From Dyadobacter fermentans (lineage in GTDB: Bacteria > Bacteroidota > Bacteroidia > Cytophagales > Spirosomataceae), in assembly GCF_019924045.1 (NCBI RefSeq), contig NZ_JAHXBN010000011.1, forward strand, positions 310,001-374,000: DNA of 64,000 nt. The letters run 5' to 3'. Below, one piece after another: positions 17,806 through 26,270 of this stretch. The notes beneath the pieces were generated by a model, which was given only the letters and a program-made list of their open reading frames with translations, had not been told where the DNA came from and searched no databases. Within the stretch, counting starts at the first letter, position 1, and each line of letters begins with the position of its first letter. A program made the translations under genes and the position numbers.

Positions 17806-20800
17806 ATGAAAAAAACCTTTTACCGGCAGAGTTACCTGCTCAAAATTATGAGAATCAGCCTCATACAATTGTTCATCATCATCGGGTTCTCCGAGTTCGC
17901 CGTAGCATTCGACGGCTTCGGGCAGGAGGTACTCAACCGTCGCCTGACGATCAACATCCGCGAGCAGAAAATCGGTGCGGCACTGGAACAGATCGGCAAG
18001 CTCTCAGGCGTCCATTTCATGTACAGTCCGGAGCTCATCCGCTCGCAGCGCAAGGTCACTTTCAGCGCCCGCGAGGAGAAGCTGGAATCCATTCTCGATA
18101 ACTTCCTGACACCCTTGCAGGTTTCCTATGAAGTTTCGGGTAAGCAGATTTTGTTGAAAAGAACACCTTCCAAACCGGCCTCCAACTTGCCCGAAGGTGC
18201 GGGGACGTCCGTCAAAACGATCCAGTCCATTGATTTTCAGGTTAAGGGTACCGTAAAAGACGCGACGGGCGGCACCATTCCCGGCGCCACGATCGTCCTC
18301 AAAGGCAGCTCGTCCGTAGGTACCACTACCGATGCCGACGGCGGATTTTCCCTGACCGTTCCCGACGGCAGCACCACGCTGGTGGTTTCGTCCATCGGCT
18401 TCCTCACGCAAGAGATTGATATTGCTAATAAAACAATGGTGGAAGTTACGCTTCAATCCGACATCAAATCGCTGAGCGAGGTGGTGGTAACGGGTTATTC
18501 GTCTCAATCAAAACGCGATATTACCGGCGCGGTGTCGACCGTTGACGCTACCGAACTCACCAAAGTAGCGGCTCCGAACGTGGCGCAACAATTACAGGGA
18601 CGCGTGGCGGGTGTGACCGTTACTTCCAACAACACGCCGGGTGGCGAAGCGACCGTCCGTATCCGCGGCTTCGGTACGATCAACAATAACGATCCGCTTT
18701 ATGTCATCGACGGCGTGCCTACCAAAGGCGGCCTGAACAGCATTAACCCGAACAATATCGAGTCGATGCAGGTATTGAAAGATGCTTCTTCCGCTTCGAT
18801 TTACGGCTCACGTGCTGCCAACGGGGTGATTATCATTACTACCAAAAAGGGAAAAGTAGGTGCTCCCAGATTTACATTCAACTCCCGGGCAGGTTTCCAG
18901 ACCGGCAAAGTGGACCTTGGCCTGATCAAAGACCCGCAGCAATTCGGCGACCTGTTGTGGACGCAGCGGAAGAATGCCGGCGTATTGACCAACGGCAACC
19001 CATCGCACCAGCAATACGGCAATGGTCCCACCGCGGTAGTCCCCGACTACATTCTGGCAGGTTCCAGCTACGGCCTTTTTGAGGGTGATCCCAAGACAGA
19101 CCCTTCGCTTTATAACTACAACCGCACCGGATTTTACCAGATCGTAAAGGCTAACAAAGAAGGTACCGACTGGCACAAGGAAATCCTGCGCCCCGCTGCC
19201 ATTCAGGAATACAATATCGGCGCCAATGGCGGTACTGAAAATGGTCGCTACGCCATTGCGCTCAACTATTTCAAACAGGATGGTGTATTGATCCACACCT
19301 CATTCGATCGCTACTCGATTCGCTCAAATACCGAGTTCACTTTCAAAAAGCGTATTCGCCTCGGGGAAAACCTCGAATTGAGCTATACCGAAAACAAAGG
19401 CTATTACAACGCGAACGGCACAGCCAGCAGTACCAACAACCAGGACGGCAACCCGATCGGTAATGGGTACCGCATTCCCTCGATCATTCCGGTGTATGAC
19501 ATTATGGGCAATTTCGCTGCTACGCGCGCTGCCGGACTGGGGCCTGCCACCAACCCCGTTGCCCAGCTATGGAGAAGCCGCAACAACCAGACCAACACAT
19601 TGCGCGCATTCGGTAATGCATACCTCGAAGTGGACATCCTGAAAGACCTCACCGCCAAATCGAGCATTGGTATTGACTTTATCAATGCCAACCGCGTGAG
19701 CTATACCTTGCTCGACCTCGAAGAAGCGGAAATCGAAGCAGCCAACGCGATGACCAATGGCAACGCGTACGACGTCAACTGGACATGGTCGAATACATTG
19801 AATTATACCAAAAACCTGGGCACCTCGCACAAAATCAGCGTACTGGCGGGTACCGAGGCTATTAAAGGTACCGGCCGCGATTTCTCCGGTACGCGCACAA
19901 CCTTCTTCTCCGAAGATCCCTTATATATGTACCTCAACTCCGGAACCGCGGGCATTGCCAACACCGGCGCGGGTTACGAGTGGGCTTTGTTCTCGATTTT
20001 CGGAAAGGTTAACTACGCATTCAAAGACCGTTACCTGCTGGAAGCTACTGTACGCCGCGATGGCTCTTCACGCTTCGGACAAAACAACCGCTACGGTACA
20101 TTCCCGGCGTTCAGCGCGGGATGGCGCTTGTCGGAGGAGGGCTTCATGAAAAGCATTTCGTGGCTGGACGACCTGAAACTCCGCGCAGGCTGGGGACAGA
20201 CCGGTAACCAGGAAATTGGGAACTACAATGGTTTCAGCACTTACCGTTCAAGCCTGAGCCAGTCGTCTTATGCGATCGACGGATCAAACAATGCTGTGCA
20301 GCCGGGCTTCGACACTGAGGCGTTCGGTAACCAGAATGCGAAATGGGAAACTACCACCCAGACTAACGTGGGTATCGATGCTACTTTCCTGAAAGGGATG
20401 TTCGGCCTGAACCTCGATTTGTACAACCGTACTACTTCCGACATGCTGTACCAGGTTGCATTGCCGGCAACACAGGGCGTGGCCACCATTCCTTTCGTGA
20501 ATGTGGGCGAAATGAACAACAAGGGTATCGACCTCGGCATCGACTTTCACAACAAAGCGTTGAACGGCGATCTTACTTACTCCGTGGGTGTCAATTTCTC
20601 TACCTATAAAAATGAAGTCAAAAAGCTGAACAACAGCGCTACCGCTGTGCTCCTCGGGCCTTCGATCCGCAGCTACACCTGGACGCGCTCGGTGGCCGGC
20701 ATGCCGCTCTATTCATTCTACGGCCTGCAAATCGACGGTATTTATCAAAACCAGGGCGAAGTGGACAACGGACCGAAATATCCGGGTTATGCAGCTGTGG

Positions 20801-21384
20801 GCAAATACAAATACCACGATACCGATGGAAGCGGCACTATTACCGACAGCGACCGCAAGTTCCTGGGCAATCCGCACCCGGATTTCACGTACGGTATTAA
20901 CCTGAATGTGGGTTACAAGAACTTCGACCTCTCGGCATTCTTCCAGGGTGTAAAGGGCAACCAGATCATTAATATGGTGAAACGCTGGGTTGATTTCAAC
21001 AACCAGGCCGGTAACCGCAGCCTCCGCATGCTCAACGACTCCTGGACTCCCGAAAACCCGGATGCCGTATTGCCAATCCTCGATGCGAATGACAGCCGCA
21101 GCCAACAACCTTCGAGCTATTTCATCGAGGACGGTTCTTACCTCCGTATGAAAAACCTTACGCTGGGCTACAAATTACCTGCCGGCGTTCTGTCTAAAAT
21201 CGGTTTCGAGAGCGCACGCGTGTATTTGCAGGCGCAAAACCTCTTCACGATCACCAAATACAGCGGCATCGATCCGGAGGTAACCTCGGTAGGCTCGACG
21301 CCGGGCAGCACGGTTCTGGGTGTGGATCAGGGGAATTATCCCAATTCCAAAATGTACCAGATCGGTATCAACTTCGGATTCTAG
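17806..21384 (+). CDS. SusC/RagA TonB-dependent outer-membrane transporter with STN domain
   Basis: 1192 residues. After the signal region come an STN domain (RLTINIREQKIGAALEQIGK, about residues 45-120), a CarboxypepD_reg-like domain (VKGTVKDATGGTIPGAT), a TonB-box-like ESVVVTG equivalent (LSEVVVTGYSS), a plug (GRVAGVTVTSN, DPLYVIDGVP) and a 22-strand barrel. The STN domain is what talks to FecR, so this transporter both imports an oligosaccharide and signals its presence. Partner SusD is directly downstream. Confidence 0.93.
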   Translation: MKKTFYRQSYLLKIMRISLIQLFIIIGFSEFAVAFDGFGQEVLNRRLTINIREQKIGAALEQIGKLSGVHFMYSPELIRSQRKVTFSAREEKLESILDNFLTPLQVSYEVSGKQILLKRTPSKPASNLPEGAGTSVKTIQSIDFQVKGTVKDATGGTIPGATIVLKGSSSVGTTTDADGGFSLTVPDGSTTLVVSSIGFLTQEIDIANKTMVEVTLQSDIKSLSEVVVTGYSSQSKRDITGAVSTVDATELTKVAAPNVAQQLQGRVAGVTVTSNNTPGGEATVRIRGFGTINNNDPLYVIDGVPTKGGLNSINPNNIESMQVLKDASSASIYGSRAANGVIIITTKKGKVGAPRFTFNSRAGFQTGKVDLGLIKDPQQFGDLLWTQRKNAGVLTNGNPSHQQYGNGPTAVVPDYILAGSSYGLFEGDPKTDPSLYNYNRTGFYQIVKANKEGTDWHKEILRPAAIQEYNIGANGGTENGRYAIALNYFKQDGVLIHTSFDRYSIRSNTEFTFKKRIRLGENLELSYTENKGYYNANGTASSTNNQDGNPIGNGYRIPSIIPVYDIMGNFAATRAAGLGPATNPVAQLWRSRNNQTNTLRAFGNAYLEVDILKDLTAKSSIGIDFINANRVSYTLLDLEEAEIEAANAMTNGNAYDVNWTWSNTLNYTKNLGTSHKISVLAGTEAIKGTGRDFSGTRTTFFSEDPLYMYLNSGTAGIANTGAGYEWALFSIFGKVNYAFKDRYLLEATVRRDGSSRFGQNNRYGTFPAFSAGWRLSEEGFMKSISWLDDLKLRAGWGQTGNQEIGNYNGFSTYRSSLSQSSYAIDGSNNAVQPGFDTEAFGNQNAKWETTTQTNVGIDATFLKGMFGLNLDLYNRTTSDMLYQVALPATQGVATIPFVNVGEMNNKGIDLGIDFHNKALNGDLTYSVGVNFSTYKNEVKKLNNSATAVLLGPSIRSYTWTRSVAGMPLYSFYGLQIDGIYQNQGEVDNGPKYPGYAAVGKYKYHDTDGSGTITDSDRKFLGNPHPDFTYGINLNVGYKNFDLSAFFQGVKGNQIINMVKRWVDFNNQAGNRSLRMLNDSWTPENPDAVLPILDANDSRSQQPSSYFIEDGSYLRMKNLTLGYKLPAGVLSKIGFESARVYLQAQNLFTITKYSGIDPEVTSVGSTPGSTVLGVDQGNYPNSKMYQIGINFGF

Positions 21385-21431
21385 TTTGGTTTAATAAAAA
21401 TCATTAACACGGCATCATTCTCATTATCAAT

Positions 21432-23096
21432 ATGAAAAAGAGCGTATTAGCATTAACAGCAATGGTCTGCGTGGGGGTACTCACTTCCTGCGGGGACAGT
21501 TTTCTCGAAACCACGCCGCTGGGCGTGGGCAACGAGGCCATGCTTGCGAATAAAACCGGCGTCAACGCGGTATTGATCGGCGCATACAGCCTGCTCGACG
21601 GCGTAGGTGCCGGGCCGGTAAATACGTCGTCGGTTAGCAACTGGATTTATGGCTCCGTCGCATCCGATGACGCATACAAAGGCAGCGACGTGGGCGACCA
21701 GGCGCAGATCACGACCATCGAACGATACATTGCCCAGGCCGACATTGGAGCCTACAACGACAAATGGGTGGCTGTTTACGACGGCGTTTCGCGTTCCAAC
21801 AACGTGATTAACCTCATCGCCAAGGCTACCGATATGACCGCCGCCGAAAAAGCGCAGGCCCTGGGTGAAGCCCGCTTCCTGCGTGCCTGGTACCATTTCG
21901 AAGCGAAAAAACTCTGGAATATGGTGCCTTATGTGGATGAGACGGTCACGGACTACATCAACCTGCCCAACGACAAGGATATCTGGCCGAACATCGAAGC
22001 GGATATCCAATTCGCGATCGACAACGTGTCGGCGAACAAAGCGCAGGTTGGCCGCGCGAGCAAATGGACGGCCAAGGCATTCCTGGCCAAAGTGCATATG
22101 TATCAGCAGGACTACCAGGCCGCCAAGCCATTGCTCGACGACGTGATCAACAATGGACCGTTCTCGCTCGTGAACAGCTTTCACGACAACTTCCGCATTG
22201 CCACGGAAAATAACTCGGAATCCATTTTCGAAGTGCAAATGTCTGTTGCAGACGGCGGCGCAGGCCAGAATGGAAGTTGGGGAGATAACTACAATTTCCC
22301 TTACGGCTCGGCCCCCGGCGGTTGCTGCGGGTTCTTCCAGCCTACCCAAAACCTCGTGAATGCATTCAAGACAGACGCCAGCGGGCTCCCATTGCTGGAC
22401 ACTTTTAATGATACGGATGTGAAGAGTGACGAAGGACTTTCCTCTACCGATGCATTTACACCCTACGAAGGCACCCTGGACCCGCGCCTGGACTGGACTG
22501 TGGGCCGTCGCGGATTACCGTTCCTGAACTGGGGCGTTCACCCGGGTAAAAACTGGATCCGTGACCAGAGCTTCGGCGGACCTTATACTTTCAAAAAGTT
22601 TTTCGCTTACAGTGGTGAAAATGCCGGTGCCGAATCGCCCCGCGCCAATGCGAACAACTACCGCGCCATCCGCCTGGCCGACGTCCTGCTGATGCGCGCC
22701 GAAGTAGCCGTGGAAGATAATGACCTCGCCACCGCATTGAAACTCGTGAACCAGGTACGCACCCGTGCCGCCAACGTGGTGGTACTCGATGCCGCGAACA
22801 AACCTGCCGCGAACTACCTTGTGAAACCCTATCCTGCATTCGCCAACCAGGAATATGCGCGAAAAGCGGTACGTTTCGAGCGTCGCCTGGAACTCGCCAT
22901 GGAAGGTCACCGGCACTTCGACCTCGTACGCTGGGGCAATGCCGACGTCGTGCTGAACGCATACCTGGCCAAGGAAAGCAAGAAACGTACTTACCTCGCG
23001 GGCGCCACTTTCGTAAAGGGCAAAAGCGAGTATTTCCCCATCCCTCAGGCACAGATAGACATCATGGGGGCAAACGTTTTGAAGCAAAATCCATAA
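21432..23096 (+). CDS. SusD/RagB family glycan-binding lipoprotein
   Basis: 554 residues with lipobox LTSCGDSFLE and TPR-rich SusD fold: RFLRAWYHFEAKKLW, FLAKVHMYQQDYQAA, RLADVLLMRAEVAV and the C-terminal FERRLELAMEGHRHFDLVRWG with YFPIPQAQID. It caps the SusC encoded 47 bases upstream and binds the glycan at the cell surface. Confidence 0.93.
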   Translation: MKKSVLALTAMVCVGVLTSCGDSFLETTPLGVGNEAMLANKTGVNAVLIGAYSLLDGVGAGPVNTSSVSNWIYGSVASDDAYKGSDVGDQAQITTIERYIAQADIGAYNDKWVAVYDGVSRSNNVINLIAKATDMTAAEKAQALGEARFLRAWYHFEAKKLWNMVPYVDETVTDYINLPNDKDIWPNIEADIQFAIDNVSANKAQVGRASKWTAKAFLAKVHMYQQDYQAAKPLLDDVINNGPFSLVNSFHDNFRIATENNSESIFEVQMSVADGGAGQNGSWGDNYNFPYGSAPGGCCGFFQPTQNLVNAFKTDASGLPLLDTFNDTDVKSDEGLSSTDAFTPYEGTLDPRLDWTVGRRGLPFLNWGVHPGKNWIRDQSFGGPYTFKKFFAYSGENAGAESPRANANNYRAIRLADVLLMRAEVAVEDNDLATALKLVNQVRTRAANVVVLDAANKPAANYLVKPYPAFANQEYARKAVRFERRLELAMEGHRHFDLVRWGNADVVLNAYLAKESKKRTYLAGATFVKGKSEYFPIPQAQIDIMGANVLKQNP

Positions 23097-23138
23097 ATGT
23101 GACAAATTTTTAATATTATTATCCAAAATTATCATTCA

Positions 23139-24089
23139 ATGATACCTCACGAACAGGATAATACTTCACGGCGCGATTGGCTCAAAACCATCGCACTCGG
23201 TGGCGCGGCGGCTATGACCGGCCACGTGGCACAAGCGGAAACAGCCCCCGCACCCTCGGCACGCAGAATTCCCATTGCCGTCTCAACCTACTCCTACTGG
23301 CATTTCCAGGAGCAGAAGTACCCGATCGACAAAGTGATCGAAGACGCGGCCAGGCTTGGCTTCGATGGCGTGGAAATCCTCCACCGGCAAATGGATAATG
23401 AGACTGTCCCCTACATGAACAAGCTGAAAAGGCTCGCATTCGACAACGGATTGGCGCTTCCGCTTCTCTCTATCCATCAGAGCTTTGTGCAGCCGAAGCC
23501 GGAAGATCGAAAAAAGGACATTGAACATACCTTAAAATGTATTAACCTTGCGACCCAAATGGGGATTCCGGCGATCCGGATGAACACGGGGAGCTGGCGG
23601 ACGGTGAAACGCGATGCCAACTATTACAAGGATGGCAAAGAGCCGCCGATCCAGGGTTTCACCGATCAGGACGCTATTAAATGGTGTATCGAGTCGATGC
23701 AGGAATGCCTGGTGGCTGCCGAGAAAGCGGGAGTTGTTCTGGCGATCGAAAACCACTGGGGACTGTCGTCGAACATCGATTACCTGCTCGAAATTTACAA
23801 GCCGTTGGCGTCGTCGCCTGCGATGGGCATGAATGTCGACACAGGTAATTTCGTAGGCGATCCCTACCCACAGTTCGAACGACTGGCGCCCTACGCGACG
23901 ATCGTCCAGGCCAAGACCTATTACGGCGGAGGCCACTATTACGACCTCGATCTGGATTACAAACGGATCGCCGGCATTTTGAGGAAAGCGAATTTCAAAG
24001 GTTACGTATCGCTGGAAATGGAAGGAAAAGAAGATCCGGCCACAGCGGTGCCCAAAAGCCTGAAAGTATTAAGAGAGGCGCTGAGTTAG
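23139..24089 (+). CDS. Tat-exported sugar phosphate isomerase/epimerase-like TIM barrel protein
   Basis: 316 residues. [19 protein letters not shown] is a twin-arginine signal. The rest is an AP-endonuclease-2/xylose-isomerase-like barrel: [20 protein letters not shown] with a metal-ligand Glu, [13 protein letters not shown], and [11 protein letters not shown] with the last metal-ligand Glu. Being exported and last in a SusCD operon, it probably modifies a free sugar or derivative in the periplasm; substrate is unknown. A terminator follows. Confidence 0.85.
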   Translation: MIPHEQDNTSRRDWLKTIALGGAAAMTGHVAQAETAPAPSARRIPIAVSTYSYWHFQEQKYPIDKVIEDAARLGFDGVEILHRQMDNETVPYMNKLKRLAFDNGLALPLLSIHQSFVQPKPEDRKKDIEHTLKCINLATQMGIPAIRMNTGSWRTVKRDANYYKDGKEPPIQGFTDQDAIKWCIESMQECLVAAEKAGVVLAIENHWGLSSNIDYLLEIYKPLASSPAMGMNVDTGNFVGDPYPQFERLAPYATIVQAKTYYGGGHYYDLDLDYKRIAGILRKANFKGYVSLEMEGKEDPATAVPKSLKVLREALS

Positions 24090-24127
24090 CCTTTTCAAGA
24101 TTTTCATAATTATATTCTGTAGTTAAT

Positions 24128-24158
24128 AAAGTGCAGCTTCTCTGGGGCGGCACTTTTT
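24128..24158 (+). terminator. Intrinsic terminator after the FecIR-SusCD operon
   Basis: AAAGTGC (24128-24134) pairs with GCACTTT (24150-24156), followed by a T-rich tail. It ends the plus-strand operon before the opposing YoeB-type toxin gene. Confidence 0.7.
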
Positions 24159-24189
24159 GTTTTTAATGCCGGTGCGGTAGTTATTGAAT

Positions 24190-24444
24190 TCAATAATGGT
24201 ATTTGCATTGCGCAATCACAATGCATCCATCCCCAACCTTGTACACGAGCCGATGTTCCTCGGTGATCCTCCGAGACCAGTAACCGTAATAATTCGAGCG
24301 CAGCAATTCCGGTTTTCCCTTCCCTTCGAACGGGGTTCGCAAACATTCCTTGATCAATTCGTTGATTCGTTTTGCAATGTTCCGGTCAACCCGTTGCCAT
24401 TCGACATAATCCTCCCACGCGTCAGGATGCCAGGAGAGCATCAC
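24190..24444 (-). CDS. yoeB: Txe/YoeB family mRNA interferase toxin
   Basis: 84 residues closely following the YoeB pattern: LSWHPDAWEDYVEWQ, KRINELIKECLRTPFEGKGKPE, the YWSRRITEEHRLVYKV core with catalytic Glu, Arg and His candidates, and the aromatic C-terminus CKYHY. YoeB cleaves mRNA at the ribosome. It overlaps the stop of its presumed antitoxin by four bases, a normal coupled arrangement. Confidence 0.93.
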   Translation of the reverse strand: MMLSWHPDAWEDYVEWQRVDRNIAKRINELIKECLRTPFEGKGKPELLRSNYYGYWSRRITEEHRLVYKVGDGCIVIAQCKYHY

Positions 24445-24650
24445 AGGTCAGCCAGGTCGCGGGGAAAAATGTTATTTCCGGCTTCGATGTCATTCATCGC
24501 TTTCAGCAAACGGGCGCGGTTAGCCGGGCTTTTCATGAGGTAGGCAGTAGCATCCATTTCCTGGTCCGCATTCGAAGCATGGTGGCGGTTCAGAAATTTG
24601 AAGAGATTGAGAATAGACTGCCGCTTTTTCAATGGGAGAGCGAGTTTCAT
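24441..24650 (-). CDS. Short antitoxin partner of YoeB (toxin-binding part only)
   Basis: From the ATG at 24650 this is 69 residues (MKLALPLKKRQSILNLF...). The second half, TAYLMKSPANRARLLKAMN, resembles the toxin-binding C-terminus of YefM/Phd antitoxins, but the usual N-terminal DNA-binding module is not recognisable. A Met at 24557 would give only 38 residues. Either the antitoxin is reduced to its neutralising helix, or the N-terminus is diverged. Start choice is uncertain. Confidence 0.55.
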   Translation of the reverse strand: MKLALPLKKRQSILNLFKFLNRHHASNADQEMDATAYLMKSPANRARLLKAMNDIEAGNNIFPRDLADL

Positions 24651-24763
24651 TTCGTTCCTATTTGAGTGTGTATAGATAAAACCTGATTTAAAATTAAGGT
24701 TTGTCCGGATTATTTCCAAACCTATGCGCGCCATCACGATCCGCAGCTGCCTCGGCATGAAAA

Positions 24764-25930
24764 CTAACTACACCGCCTCGACGACCCTCTAACCACCAGC
24801 TCCGTACTCAAAACCCGCTTCTCATTGACGATAATTTCTTCCGCGTCCACCAGTTGCAAAATCCATTCTGCGGTGGTACGGCCGATCTGCATCGTGGGTT
24901 GGCGAACGGTGGTGAGGCCAGGGCCGATGTAAGCGGATTCGGCATTGTCACTGAAACCCACTACTCCGAGTTCATCTGGAATCGAAATACCTTTTTCCAT
25001 GGCCATCAGCATGATTTCGATGGCCGAAGAATCGTTGACCGCGAAAATCGCGTCGGGCCGGTCGGCGAGGTCGAGGAGGTACTGGCCGTAAATGCGGGCT
25101 TTCTGCTGCGTGAGCATTCCCTGAATGATCATATGATCCTGAATGGGCTTGCCGTATTTCTCCATCGCCGCCCGGTAACCGCGCAAGCGCTCCTGGCTAA
25201 CCTGCAATGTCAGCGGTCCGCCGAGGTGGGCGATGCGCTCGTAGCCATTCAGGATAAGGTGCTCTACTGCTTTAAATGACGCCTCAAAATCGTTTACAAC
25301 CACTTTCGGTACGTCGATCTGATCACATACGCGGTTGAACTGGATGAGCGGGATCCCGCGCTTGGCGAACAGGCTTAGGTGGTCGAAGTTGTTGGTTTCC
25401 TGTGTGAGCGAAATGAGCAGCCCGTCGATCCGGTTCGCCAGCATTGCCTTGGTATTCGATATCTCAACCTGATACGATTCATTACTCTGCATGATGGTCA
25501 GGTTATACCCGGCTTCGGTCAGCACCTCATGGGCTCCGATGATCACATTCGGAAAAAACTGGTTCTGAAATTCCGGAACGATCATTCCAATTGTATTCGT
25601 CCGGCTCTTCACCAAGCTGTATGCCAGCTGGTTAGGCTGATAATCGAGCTGAGCGGCTTTGTCGAGTACGGCCTGGCGCGTCTCCGGGCTGATGTCCGCG
25701 TGGCCGTGTAATGCCCGCGAGACAGTCGAGTTGGACACGCCCAGCGATTTCGCAATGTCTATAATGGTCGTCTGGTGCCGTTTGCGCTTGACGAGCGATT
25801 CAATCGAATCATCCTTTTCCGAATGCGTGAAATAGTAGTTACACCATTTGCACAGGTACCGCTGCTTACCTCTCACGTAGCCTGCCTTCATAATGCCATC
25901 CACCTGCGCACACTTCACACACTGAATCAT
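24764..25930 (-). CDS. LacI-family regulator with N-terminal transposase-type zinc ribbon
   Basis: 388 residues. The first 35 or so carry CVKC and CKWC (Cys4, 7, 27, 30) with GYVRGKQRYLC between, closely resembling the zinc ribbon at the start of IS1-type InsA proteins. Then a standard LacI helix-turn-helix (TTIIDIAKSLGVSNSTVSRAL) and a periplasmic-binding-protein-like ligand domain (IGMIVPEFQNQFFP, RIAHLGGP, PDAIFAVNDSSAI). It is divergent from the 26.3 kb SusCD locus and faces a 32-bp dyad, so it very likely controls that locus in response to a sugar. Confidence 0.9.
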   Translation of the reverse strand: MIQCVKCAQVDGIMKAGYVRGKQRYLCKWCNYYFTHSEKDDSIESLVKRKRHQTTIIDIAKSLGVSNSTVSRALHGHADISPETRQAVLDKAAQLDYQPNQLAYSLVKSRTNTIGMIVPEFQNQFFPNVIIGAHEVLTEAGYNLTIMQSNESYQVEISNTKAMLANRIDGLLISLTQETNNFDHLSLFAKRGIPLIQFNRVCDQIDVPKVVVNDFEASFKAVEHLILNGYERIAHLGGPLTLQVSQERLRGYRAAMEKYGKPIQDHMIIQGMLTQQKARIYGQYLLDLADRPDAIFAVNDSSAIEIMLMAMEKGISIPDELGVVGFSDNAESAYIGPGLTTVRQPTMQIGRTTAEWILQLVDAEEIIVNEKRVLSTELVVRGSSRRCS

Positions 25931-25998
25931 AAACCTTGTACTTTTTAAATATTACCCTCTTCAAACATCCATACACGCCTTCCATCCAACCCGTACCA

Positions 25999-26034
25999 CA
26001 AAAATATAAAAATCTCCTATTATTCATCAGCAAA
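25999..26034 (-). promoter_or_regulatory. Possible promoter for the LacI-family regulator
   Basis: On the minus strand TTTG (26034-26031) and TATTTTTG (26006-25999) match Bacteroidota elements, but the spacer is 24 bases, longer than usual. The dyad operator lies immediately upstream. Confidence 0.3.
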
Positions 26035-26040
26035 ACCATA

Positions 26041-26072
26041 TATCGGTATCGTTTCCGCAAACGTTACCGATA
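26041..26072. promoter_or_regulatory. 32-bp dyad operator, probable LacI-family site
   Basis: Arms TATCGGTA and TACCGATA are perfectly inverted, and inside them CGTTT...AAACG forms a second inverted pair around CCGC. The inner half-sites look like LacI/PurR-family operators. It lies between the divergent regulator (ends upstream at 25930) and the SusC start at 26271; TACTTTTTG at its right edge could belong to the SusC promoter. The remaining ~200 bases before SusC show no other clear signal. Confidence 0.7.
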
Positions 26073-26270
26073 CTTTTTGTTCAATTCCCGGAAATTTATG
26101 CCCTAAAACCACATGACTATCGCCTCTTCACGGAGCTATATTTAGGTAAAAACCGCAATTCAGCCCGGTTATTCAAAAGTTCAGCTAGCCGTCACCTAGG
26201 CTGTTCCAAAGCAAGAAAATTGTACTATTTCAATTTTATCATTTTGAATCAAACCCTAATTATTAACTAC

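Noticed and set aside
21453..22349. Minus-strand frame of 298 codons opposite SusD
   Set aside because: Antisense shadow of a conserved SusD gene; composition is Val/Arg/His-rich as expected from a shadow frame.
24110..24346. 78-residue minus-strand frame overlapping the YoeB gene
   Set aside because: The overlapping YoeB frame is strongly supported and this frame runs through the terminator hairpin.
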